From the IMG/VR virus record IMGVR_UViG_3300042292_000494, positions 1-20,351 of that record: 20,351 nucleotides of DNA; one strand, 5' to 3'. The notes under the pieces were generated by a model, which had not been told where the DNA came from, searched no databases, and was given only the letters and a program-made list of their open reading frames with translations. Shown here piece after piece: positions 9,596 through 16,728 of the stretch (the first letter of the stretch is position 1; each line of letters begins with the position of its first letter). The position numbers were made by a program, and so were the translations under genes. The DNA comes from a virus.

Positions 9596-11056
9596 TTATC
9601 CTAATGCGATCGCTAAAGCGGTTGCGTCATCCGTTGTTGCTACTATTGCTCCACCTACTGTAATTTGGTTTGTAGTGTCGTTAAAAGTTAAATTTGCGCT
9701 ACCACCAAAATCGTTTCCGTTATTATATTGTATGTATGAATCCGAACCAGCTACAATAGCAGCTTTTGTTTGTGTGCCACCGCCACCAAATGTAATCTCT
9801 GGTGCATTTATAGTACCGGTGCCATTTAAATTAAAATCTATATTACCGTCTGTGCTTGCTGACAATGTAATAGTTGCACGACCTAAATCTCTATTAGTAG
9901 ATAATACTAAATTGTATGCACCAAAACTTGAAATATTAGCTGCTGTACTACCATCACCTACATAAAGATGTGATAGTGCAGTAACAACGCCTATTCCGCT
10001 TGGGTTAAGTTCAATGTTACCATCATCACTTTGTACTAATGTAATTTTTGGAGCATTTGCACCTGTGTCATTGGTAGTTAACGTTAAATCATAACTACCT
10101 TTAGATGTAACTACGCCAGCGGCACTACCACTACCAACAGTAACATTTCCTGTAACTGCAAGTGCTGTTAATGTGCCCACGGCGGTAATTGCTGTTTGAC
10201 TTGCAGTTTGTATATTACCAGTTAAATTAGTTGCATAGACTTCAGCCCATTTCTGATCGGCGCTACCTAACTGATAAGTTGAATCTGTATTCGGAATAAC
10301 ATTGCTGTTTACATCTGCACCAAATACAACATTATCTGTATTACTATCACCAAGTGTTAGTGTGCCACCGTTGAGTGTGCTTAAACCATGTACAGTTAAA
10401 TTACCTTGTACTGTTGCATCACCAGCAACACTTAATGATGTTAAGTTACCAACTGTGGTAATATTTGTTTGACTTGCTGTTTGAATTGTGCCTGTTAGAT
10501 TAGTAGCAAACACATTGGCCCATTTCTGTCCCGAGCTGCCTAAATGATAAGTTGCATCCGTGTTTGGAATAATACTACTATTAATATCAGCACCAAATAC
10601 AACATTATCAGTATCAGTATCACCAAGGGTTAGTGTCCCACCGTTGAGAGTAGTTAGACCTTGTACTGTTAGGTTGCCAAAGACTGTAGCAGCACCTGCA
10701 ACACTCAATGATGTTAAGTTACCAACTGTGGTTAAACTTGAATTTACCACTGCTGCACCAAGTGTGGTTGCATTTAGAACTGATGTACCGTTAATGGCGT
10801 ATCTATTACCTGCGGCTAAACTAACACCATCTGCGTCAACTGTATGTTCAGTCGTGCCATCCACAACAATATAAACTGTTGACCCACTGCCAGTGTCGTT
10901 GATAGAAATACTGCTGTCGTTTTTTGTAATCTGACTAACGCCAACACTACCTGAGATGTTTACGTTACCGGATGTATTGATATCGCCTGTTGCGGCATCG
11001 ATTGTTAGGGCACCGACCGTGAGTCCGTTGTGGACCACGAAGTTTTTGTTAGCCAT
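9596..11056 (-). CDS. Fibre-like virion protein with an internal 91-residue tandem duplication (486 aa)
   Basis: I chose the ATG at 11056 (MANKNFVVHNGLTVGAL) because a late promoter box lies at 11095-11102, between it and the next in-frame ATG at 11128, and because it has a GGGAG ribosome site. Residues about 110-290 are two tandem copies of a 91-residue unit with NLTSLSVAG, TTLNGGTLTLGD, NVVFGADIN and IPNTDATYHLGSSGQKWANV. The LGS-QKW motif recurs in fibre proteins and in the 2197-3162 product. The C-terminal half has two copies of a GSGSAAGVVTSKGSYDLTLTTN-like unit and a Gly-rich end with IVAGSDSYIQYNNGNDFGGS. No catalytic or membrane features are visible. It is the first gene of the leftward late block and is probably a trimeric fibre or decoration protein. 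Confidence 0.8.
   Translation of the reverse strand: MANKNFVVHNGLTVGALTIDAATGDINTSGNVNISGSVGVSQITKNDSSISINDTGSGSTVYIVVDGTTEHTVDADGVSLAAGNRYAINGTSVLNATTLGAAVVNSSLTTVGNLTSLSVAGAATVFGNLTVQGLTTLNGGTLTLGDTDTDNVVFGADINSSIIPNTDATYHLGSSGQKWANVFATNLTGTIQTASQTNITTVGNLTSLSVAGDATVQGNLTVHGLSTLNGGTLTLGDSNTDNVVFGADVNSNVIPNTDSTYQLGSADQKWAEVYATNLTGNIQTASQTAITAVGTLTALAVTGNVTVGSGSAAGVVTSKGSYDLTLTTNDTGANAPKITLVQSDDGNIELNPSGIGVVTALSHLYVGDGSTAANISSFGAYNLVLSTNRDLGRATITLSASTDGNIDFNLNGTGTINAPEITFGGGGTQTKAAIVAGSDSYIQYNNGNDFGGSANLTFNDTTNQITVGGAIVATTDDATALAIALG
10198..10743 (-). repeat. Two tandem copies of a 273-bp in-frame coding unit
   Basis: Copy one (10198-10470) and copy two (10471-about 10743) have a period of exactly 273 bases, or 91 codons. 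Both carry recognisable blocks such as cccatttctg, accaaatacaacattatc and ccaccgttgag. The copies differ at many third codon positions and at some residues (for example YHLGSSGQKWANV versus YQLGSADQKWAEV), so the duplication is not fresh. Confidence 0.85.
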
Positions 11057-11094
11057 TGTTCCATATCTCCCAAATGTGCTATTTGCTTTATAGT

Positions 11095-11102
11095 TATTTA
11101 TA
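11095..11102 (-). promoter_or_regulatory. T4-type late promoter box for the virion block
   Basis: The minus strand reads TATAAATA, an exact T4-type late -10 box, 39 bases before the ATG at 11056 and just after the groEL terminator. It marks the switch from the chaperone unit to the late virion block and rules out the farther ATG at 11128 as the main start. Confidence 0.7.
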
Positions 11103-11123
11103 CAAATCAACAAAGTAATAGAG

Positions 11124-11155
11124 GTCAAAAAAATAGCACCCGAAGGTGCTATTTT
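11124..11155 (-). terminator. Intrinsic terminator after groEL
   Basis: On the minus strand an 11-bp perfect stem (AAAATAGCACC and GGTGCTATTTT) closes a TTCG tetraloop and runs into seven T residues. It lies 25 bases after the groEL stop. This is a textbook intrinsic terminator. Confidence 0.9.
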
Positions 11156-11179
11156 AAGAACAATTAACTAGTCAGTTAA

Positions 11180-13095
<1,916 letters not shown>

Positions 13096-13158
13096 TTCTT
13101 ACTCCTTTATTAAGCAAATAAAATTTTCGTTCCGCCCTATTATAGGCACGAAACAACT

Positions 13159-13187
13159 AGTATATACTAGAAAAATATTTATGTCAA
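13159..13187 (-). promoter_or_regulatory. Sigma70 promoter of groES-groEL, overlapping a palindrome
   Basis: The minus strand has a perfect TTGACA (13182-13187), a 17-base spacer and TATACT (13159-13164). The -10 box lies inside a perfect 14-bp palindrome, CTAGTATATACTAG (13157-13170), which could be an operator. The -35 region also contains CATAAATA, one base off a late promoter box. The promoter overlaps the TGA of the upstream HNH gene. Confidence 0.75.
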
Positions 13188-13687
13188 CTGTTTTTGATTA
13201 ATTTATAATTAGAAAACTGTCCAACAATCAACGGTAATATTTCGTCAGCGTGTTCATCGGTTAAGTTGCTTAAGATACGATTTAAGTAAGCAGGCAACAC
13301 CTGAAAATTGTCTGGATGGTTAATTTGAGCATCAGTCCAACCAAGTGCCTTGGCTCTAGATTTAGGAACAATATGATCCAATTGCGGCTCATGCCATTCC
13401 CATTCGCAACCGGTTTCTACTTTGTTGTCGCCGCGACCCCAATCATACAATCGAATAATTCCTGTACCACTGGTCCAAGTATCTGGTGCCTTTTGGTACA
13501 TAAGTTCTGTTTCGGCATCTGTCCAGCGATACTTAGATTTATAGTATCCAAATATCACTACACGTTTCAAATCACGAGTCTCGCAAAATTCATTAAACAG
13601 ATCGATTGTATAATACGTACTGTCGTCAAAACTTGTACAAGGCTCGCGATTTACAATGCTCTCATTGATTATATCGTGCTGTTTCAT
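13184..13687 (-). CDS. HNH-family nuclease-like protein (167 aa)
   Basis: The C-terminal half carries an HNH pattern: LDHIVPKSRA with H105, then HPDNFQVLPAYLN with N127 and N136. This beta-beta-alpha metal fold cuts DNA (or sometimes RNA) using a divalent ion. Upstream is a WGRGDN-CEWEWHEPQ segment that probably packs against it. There is no CxxC zinc-knuckle pair of the common type. The N-terminal 50 residues are not recognised. The ATG lies one base after the stop of the ParB-fold gene and has no clear ribosome site, so translation is probably coupled. The pair shares one promoter at 14982-15009. It could be a homing-type nuclease, a host-DNA-degrading enzyme or a two-gene restriction or defence module. 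The sequence does not decide among these. Confidence 0.75.
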   Translation of the reverse strand: MKQHDIINESIVNREPCTSFDDSTYYTIDLFNEFCETRDLKRVVIFGYYKSKYRWTDAETELMYQKAPDTWTSGTGIIRLYDWGRGDNKVETGCEWEWHEPQLDHIVPKSRAKALGWTDAQINHPDNFQVLPAYLNRILSNLTDEHADEILPLIVGQFSNYKLIKNS

Positions 13688-13688
13688 A

Positions 13689-14891
13689 TTAGACCAATGC
13701 TAGTTTAAACTGTTTAAATCCAGTTGGCCAAGTTGGTTCTGTCCAATTAATTTCTGGAGCATATTTCTTACAAACTTGCCAAATGCCGTGCGCAATAATC
13801 ATTTCCTCTGGAACACGGCTGTTATTATAATCACTCCAAGTTTGATGTTTGTAAGCATCTTTGATATTTTTGTGTAACTGGTTACCCATGTTATTTTTCT
13901 GCCAACGTTTACGTAATGCATTCATTAACGCATAATCAACGACATCATCTGTTTCAACAATTCGTTGGTATTTAAGAAATTCACTAATACCCCAAGTATT
14001 AGCAGTTTGGAACTTGCTAGTTGGAAATAACTGCGCATTTAATGTTGTAGCACGTGTAAAATGATCTTGGCCATACCTGATACGATAATTAATCATGTTA
14101 CCGATGCCAGTAAGTACTAGTGCAAAGCTACCCGTACTCTTGTCTGTTTTTTCAGTAACAGTTACTCCTAAATTAGCAAACAATTCGCTAAGTTCATAAC
14201 TAATTGCATCTTCTGCTTCACTAGGCATGCCTGCATCACGTGCAGCTTGCTCACGTTGCACACGGATACGATAGCGGTCAAACTCACTAGCAACCAAGCT
14301 GTGAATGTTAATAGCTGCGTACTGTGCTACGTCCCAAAACTCATCATCACTTTCAATATAGCTGATAGGCACTTGCTCAATACCTAATATAATACAAGCC
14401 AAAATACGGTGTTGAGCATCGTTAACAAACAAACGGCCGTTACTGTCTAACCGACCAACGCCAGGTAATACCAGCCCTGGATTAAAACGGAAGATAATAT
14501 CACCAAAGATATGACGCAAGAATACGTCACGTTGTTTTTCAGCATTTTTAACTAGAATTACAATATCATGCAAACTAGTTGGATCATAGTTAAGTGGTTT
14601 TGTTTCAAGTTTTTTAGCCGCATCTGCTAGGCTGTTGTACTCCGGCAAATCAATGCCCAGTAATGGATTGTCGGTACCCATCAGTACTAACTTATTAAGT
14701 GAAAAGATTACTACTTCTACAAGAGTAGGACGCTTTCCTAGCGACCGAGTATTAACATACTCCGGAATACGTGCTAGACGAGCTTTTTGTTCTGTTAAGG
14801 TCAACGAGTTCCATGGCACACGGTTTGCTTTTGGGCCAAGTACTTTGAATAAGTCCGCACCGAATTGTGCTGAGATTTTTGGATGGTACAT
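13689..14891 (-). CDS. ParB/DGQHR-fold protein (400 aa)
   Basis: Residues about 145-205 contain GRLFVNDAQHRILACIILG, then EQVPISYIES and AAINIHSLVASEFDRYR. The NDAQHR hexamer at 157-162 corresponds to the DGQHR motif of the ParB/Srx-like fold, also found in DndB-type proteins of DNA phosphorothioation loci and in phage nuclease-like proteins. The long C-terminal part is mostly helical with no recognised motif. No membrane segment is present. The ATG at 14891 has an AAAGGA site and sits about 85 bases downstream of a strong promoter. It is coupled to the HNH gene behind it, one base apart. The fold assignment is fairly safe, but the activity is unknown: nucleotide hydrolysis, DNA binding or regulation are all possible. 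Confidence 0.7.
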   Translation of the reverse strand: MYHPKISAQFGADLFKVLGPKANRVPWNSLTLTEQKARLARIPEYVNTRSLGKRPTLVEVVIFSLNKLVLMGTDNPLLGIDLPEYNSLADAAKKLETKPLNYDPTSLHDIVILVKNAEKQRDVFLRHIFGDIIFRFNPGLVLPGVGRLDSNGRLFVNDAQHRILACIILGIEQVPISYIESDDEFWDVAQYAAINIHSLVASEFDRYRIRVQREQAARDAGMPSEAEDAISYELSELFANLGVTVTEKTDKSTGSFALVLTGIGNMINYRIRYGQDHFTRATTLNAQLFPTSKFQTANTWGISEFLKYQRIVETDDVVDYALMNALRKRWQKNNMGNQLHKNIKDAYKHQTWSDYNNSRVPEEMIIAHGIWQVCKKYAPEINWTEPTWPTGFKQFKLALV

Positions 14892-14954
14892 ATAATTTCC
14901 TTTATATAAAAGTACGCTTGATCAACAATGCGTATTACTGCAATTAAAAATAAA

Positions 14955-14974
14955 GTGTTTGATATCACAAACAC
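14955..14974 (-). promoter_or_regulatory. Stem-loop at the predicted 5' end of the ParB-HNH transcript
   Basis: A 7-bp perfect stem (GTGTTTG and CAAACAC) with a 6-base loop starts about 8 bases after the -10 box, at or right next to the predicted transcription start. Such 5'-terminal hairpins can protect mRNA from decay. The function is inferred. Confidence 0.4.
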
Positions 14975-14981
14975 AAATACA

Positions 14982-15009
14982 ATTATACACGATTTTGCAT
15001 AATTGTCAA
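14982..15009 (-). promoter_or_regulatory. Sigma70 promoter of the ParB-HNH unit
   Basis: The minus strand has perfect TTGACA (15004-15009) and TATAAT (14982-14987) boxes with a 16-base spacer. It lies just after the tmRNA terminator and 91 bases before the ATG at 14891. Unlike the promoters to the right, it lacks the ATTTTGGTT direct repeat. Confidence 0.8.
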
Positions 15010-15022
15010 CCTCTTTTTGGTC

Positions 15023-15047
15023 GTAAAAAACCCGCCGAAGCGGGTTT
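15023..15047 (-). terminator. Intrinsic terminator after the tmRNA
   Basis: On the minus strand an 8-bp stem (AAACCCGC and GCGGGTTT) closes a TTCG loop and is followed by a T-tract. It ends the transcript that carries the tmRNA and insulates it from the next promoter. Confidence 0.9.
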
Positions 15048-15059
15048 GGTTATTTCTGT

Positions 15060-15263
15060 TGCCAGGTAAGTCCTACCCCGGTTGTTTTAGACTAAGCTAA
15101 AACAGCAGCATCAGTACGTGAACCGAAGCGGAAGCCACGACCCATAGATACTTTTGCTACACCATTTGTATTTGCTTTTTCTGCATTTACGATTTTTGCA
15201 TTTAACGTGACCCCACGTGTTGCCCTTTATCCTATCTCACGCTGTCGAAACCTGGTCAGGCCC
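15060..15263 (-). ncRNA. ssrA: tmRNA coding piece (tRNA 5' strand, tag frame, stop hairpin)
   Basis: The piece begins GGGCCTGACCAGG at 15263, then TTTCGACAG. A hairpin ACGTG-GGGT-CACGT stands where pseudoknot 1 usually is. The tag frame follows and stops at TAG (15092-15094). The stop lies in the loop of a 7-bp hairpin (GTTTTAG/CTAAAAC, 15084-15103), matching helix 5 of other tmRNAs. After it, CCGGGGTA and TACCTGG can form one more hairpin. The 3' end is not defined by sequence alone. Confidence 0.85.
15092..15199 (-). other. tmRNA proteolysis-tag reading frame (30 or 35 residues)
   Basis: Two in-frame GCA alanine codons could be the resume codon. The one at 15197-15199 gives 35 residues beginning AKIVNAEKANTNG. 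The one at 15182-15184 gives 30 residues beginning AEKANTNG. I prefer the second because the first lies against the upstream hairpin. Both end SRTDAAVLA before TAG. Most known tags are about 8-20 residues and end ALAA, so both the length and the end are unusual. The basic stretch MGRGFRFGSR is also atypical. Confidence 0.7.
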
Positions 15264-15364
15264 ATTAGTAAGTACATTAACCCGTTTGCGCTACGGTAAC
15301 CCGCGGAAGGTCGTCATCTAGAATGACTCCGCATATATTGATTAAGTGGCATTAATGTACTTAC
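15264..15364 (-). other. Intervening segment of the permuted tmRNA, removed on maturation
   Basis: These 101 bases lie between the CCA end of the acceptor half and the first G of the coding half. AGTAAGTACATTAA (15267-15280 on the plus strand) and its exact complement (15352-15365) form a 14-bp stem that prolongs the acceptor stem. A 71-base loop contains a smaller GTCAT/ATGAC hairpin near 15314-15328. Processing to free the CCA and the 5' G is inferred from known two-piece tmRNAs. Confidence 0.8.
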
Positions 15365-15430
15365 TGGTGGACCTGGGCGGAATCGAACCGCCGTCCAACA
15401 TGCCTTACTTTAAGAGTTATACAACAATTT
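15365..15430 (-). ncRNA. ssrA: tmRNA acceptor piece with T-arm and encoded CCA
   Basis: The T-arm is GGCGG, loop TTCGATT, CCGCC (15392-15376). It is followed by the 3' acceptor strand CAGGTCC and an encoded ACCA ending at 15365. Upstream, CATGTTGGAC and TAACTCTTAAAG supply the 3' side of helix 2. The 5' end is probably just after the TAA at 15433-15435 of the preceding gene. Confidence 0.88.
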
Positions 15431-15432
15431 CT

Positions 15433-15675
15433 TTAATCAGTTGCCTTTTCCATGTAAGGAAGTTTACCCAACATGTGTAAACGCAACATTTGATGTTTTT
15501 TGTCAACCGCCACTTCTTCTGTTACACTAGCACCTTCGAGAACTTCTTTATCTTTAACAGGTGCCGCATATGAACGTTTGGCTAGTTGCTGTTGATTAAC
15601 AACATTGCTCTGTTCATCTGCCTGTGCTACACCTACTGCTAATAGTGCTACGAATACTAAACTACGTGCTAACAT
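15433..15675 (-). CDS. Small exported protein of unknown function (80 aa)
   Basis: The N-terminus is a clear Sec signal peptide: MLAR, a hydrophobic core SLVFVALLAVGV, then AQA-DE as a likely signal peptidase I site after residue 19. The mature part is about 60 charged, Lys/Glu/Gln-rich residues (VVNQQQLAKRSYAAPVKDKE, then a helical HQMLRLHMLGKLPYME) with no cysteines and no second membrane segment. It is therefore likely periplasmic or secreted. The ATG has an AGGAGA site. The stop is only a few bases before the tmRNA acceptor half, so gene and tmRNA share a transcript. I do not recognise the family. A superinfection-exclusion, envelope or host-derived role is possible, but nothing in the sequence selects one. 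Confidence 0.75.
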   Translation of the reverse strand: MLARSLVFVALLAVGVAQADEQSNVVNQQQLAKRSYAAPVKDKEVLEGASVTEEVAVDKKHQMLRLHMLGKLPYMEKATD

Positions 15676-15687
15676 TTCAACTTCTCC

Positions 15688-15715
15688 TCTGTGTATACTA
15701 TTAATTATACACAGA
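15688..15715 (-). promoter_or_regulatory. Inverted repeat containing a TATAAT box before the exported-protein gene
   Basis: TCTGTGTATA and its exact complement form a 10-bp inverted repeat with an 8-base spacer. The minus strand contains TATAAT (15704-15709) within it, about 30 bases before the ATG at 15675, but no good -35 box is seen. A 12-bp palindrome TGTTAGCTAACA (15732-15743) and a 6-bp hairpin (TATGCT/AGCATA, 15755-15770) lie just upstream. This may be a regulated promoter or a set of RNA hairpins. Confidence 0.4.
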
Positions 15716-15775
15716 CGAGGCCGAAAATCATGTGTTAGCTAACATACATCAGTATATGCTACTCAGCATACTAGA

Positions 15776-15847
15776 TTACTTAGCACAAATAGGACAGGTA
15801 CACTCTAGCTTATGCCATAACCAAAATTTGGTCTGTTTAGATTTCAT
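15776..15847 (-). CDS. Possible 23-residue Cys-containing peptide
   Basis: An ATG at 15847 overlaps the stop of the 21-residue ORF as ATGA and opens a frame that starts MKSKQTKFWLWHKLE and ends CTCPICAK before TAA. The C-x-C-P-x-C pattern and aromatic-rich start are not random-looking and could bind a metal. There is no independent ribosome site, so it would depend on coupling. Its shortness makes the call tentative, and no family is recognised. Confidence 0.45.
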   Translation of the reverse strand: MKSKQTKFWLWHKLECTCPICAK

Positions 15848-15909
15848 TTACTCTTTCTACGTGCAGTAGCACGAATACTTCTTGGGTGATGCGCTCTGAA
15901 TTTAGCCAT
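15844..15909 (-). CDS. Possible 21-residue basic peptide
   Basis: The frame starts MAKFRAHHPRSIRATAR and ends with Arg-Arg-Lys-Ser-Lys before TGA. It has a strong GGGAG ribosome site five bases from the ATG and sits in an otherwise empty space between two clear genes of the same transcript. It is strongly basic (Arg/Lys/His), which suggests nucleic-acid or ribosome contact, but that is inference. No family is recognised. Confidence 0.5.
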   Translation of the reverse strand: MAKFRAHHPRSIRATARRKSK

Positions 15910-15941
15910 GTCAATCTCCCGGATTATAAAACTATTTAGTA

Positions 15942-16253
15942 TTAACTAGTGATGCCAGCACGGGCTTTAATAGCTGCCAAACTTAAGTTTGGTTTGGTTA
16001 ACTTAACAGCATAGTTAAGATTGTATTTCTCATCTGCTAGAGTAATAGCTTCTGCAAATTTAGGATTCTGCATTAACTCAGTTGTTTTAAGATAGGTCAC
16101 AGCATCGGCCTTAGACATTGCTTCTGGAAGTTCCATAAGCTCAATATCGGTATGCCCAGCTTTAATTAACATCTTAACACGGCTTACAAAGTCATTAGCA
16201 AAACGTACTTTAGTAAGACCATCTTGAGTTGAAACACCTGTTACTTTAAACAT
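15942..16253 (-). CDS. Conserved phage protein, unknown function (103 aa)
   Basis: The protein starts MFKVTGVSTQDGLTKVRFAN and contains TDIELMELPEAMSKADAVTY. I recognise it as a small protein shared by many T4-like cyanophages and other large phages, always without known function. It appears to be one compact alpha/beta domain followed by a helix (EAITLADEKYNLNYAV). No catalytic motif or membrane segment is visible. An AGGAG site lies 6 bases before the ATG. It is the third of three closely spaced early-type genes that share the promoter at 16694-16722 and lead into the tmRNA. Confidence 0.8.
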   Translation of the reverse strand: MFKVTGVSTQDGLTKVRFANDFVSRVKMLIKAGHTDIELMELPEAMSKADAVTYLKTTELMQNPKFAEAITLADEKYNLNYAVKLTKPNLSLAAIKARAGITS

Positions 16254-16264
16254 AATTACTCCTA

Positions 16265-16453
16265 TTAATTAAGGTCCATCGTGTTATATTCTTTGATTAG
16301 GGCCACTAACTCATCTTCAGTATTACACATGACTTTAGCAGTTTTCCAATCTTCTTTTTTGTCGTTACCACTGACTTCTACCATCCAACCGTTGTCATAA
16401 CGATAAACAGTAAAACTGTCATTTACCTTTGCTAACTTAGTTAATTTTGCCAT
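16265..16453 (-). CDS. Small phage protein, unknown function (62 aa)
   Basis: A 62-residue soluble protein beginning MAKLTKLAKVNDSFTVYRYD. The pattern of alternating hydrophobic residues (FTVYRYDNGWMVEVSG) suggests a short beta sheet, and the acidic end EDELVALIKEY a helix. An AAGGA site precedes the ATG, and the gene lies 10 bases after the upstream stop in a unit of three small genes. I do not recognise a function. Proteins of this kind are typical early accessory proteins of large phages. Confidence 0.7.
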   Translation of the reverse strand: MAKLTKLAKVNDSFTVYRYDNGWMVEVSGNDKKEDWKTAKVMCNTEDELVALIKEYNTMDLN

Positions 16454-16463
16454 TTACTTTTCC

Positions 16464-16658
16464 TTAGTTAATTTGAACTGCACGTTGAACATGGCAGTGA
16501 TTTGCACCACCATTCATGTTTTTAACCAATTGTTCGGCCGCACCTTGATAAGGAGCATCTACCACAGTGGTATAGTTACTAGGACCCGAACTCATCCAAG
16601 CACCACCTTCATTAATATTATTAGTAAGAACTTTATATGTAACTTCAAATCTTGGCAT
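16464..16658 (-). CDS. Small phage protein, unknown function (64 aa)
   Basis: The protein begins MPRFEVTYKVLTNN and has a helical region PYQGAAEQLVKNMNGG followed by ANHCHVQRAVQIN. A beta-alpha-beta arrangement is likely. It is the first gene after the strong early promoter at 16694-16722 and has a good AGGAG site. The two genes that follow are almost contiguous with it. I recall similar short proteins in T4-like phages but cannot assign a role. Confidence 0.7.
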   Translation of the reverse strand: MPRFEVTYKVLTNNINEGGAWMSSGPSNYTTVVDAPYQGAAEQLVKNMNGGANHCHVQRAVQIN

Positions 16659-16693
16659 TTTTATCTCCTGTTGTTTAATTAACTTACAAACCT

Positions 16694-16722
16694 ATTATAC
16701 AATCATTTAACCATTTTGTCAA
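16694..16722 (-). promoter_or_regulatory. Early promoter for the small-gene and tmRNA unit
   Basis: Perfect TTGACA (16717-16722) and TATAAT (16694-16699) boxes are separated by 17 bases. ATTTTGGTT precedes the -35 box, and a diverged second copy (AAAATGGTT) follows it. It lies directly behind the clpP stop and should drive the three small genes, the two mini-ORFs, the exported protein and the tmRNA. Confidence 0.85.
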
Positions 16723-16728
16723 CCAAAA

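Larger units (their letters stand above)
15050..15430 (-). ncRNA. ssrA: Circularly permuted, two-piece tmRNA precursor
   Basis: tmRNA frees ribosomes stalled on broken mRNAs, acting first as alanyl-tRNA and then as a short mRNA that adds a degradation tag. Here the order is permuted. The acceptor half with the T-arm and 3' CCA is transcribed first (15365-15430), and the half with the 5' acceptor strand and tag reading frame comes second (about 15060-15263). The halves fit. GGGCCTG at 15263-15257 pairs over 7 bp with CAGGTCC at 15375-15369, with a G-U at the third pair, the identity signal for alanyl-tRNA synthetase. GGTTTCGACAG follows the 5' strand, as in all tmRNAs. AGCGTG of the coding half can pair with CATGTT of the acceptor half to begin helix 2. 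It starts right behind the stop of a small secreted protein gene and ends in a terminator. Exact outer ends are estimates. Confidence 0.92.

Noticed and set aside
11057-11128. A longer N-terminus for the 486-residue fibre protein, starting at 11128
   Set aside because: The extension would start upstream of the late promoter box at 11095-11102 and inside the groEL terminator. MANKNF at 11056 has a ribosome site and a family-like start.
13316-13708. Plus-strand frame opposite the HNH gene
   Set aside because: The minus-strand HNH protein has clear motifs. The opposite frame has no motif and no ribosome site.
15365-15400. An ordinary tRNA gene suggested by the T-arm and CCA
   Set aside because: No anticodon arm or D-arm lies upstream. 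The acceptor strand finds its partner 100 bases downstream at 15257-15263, as in a permuted tmRNA.
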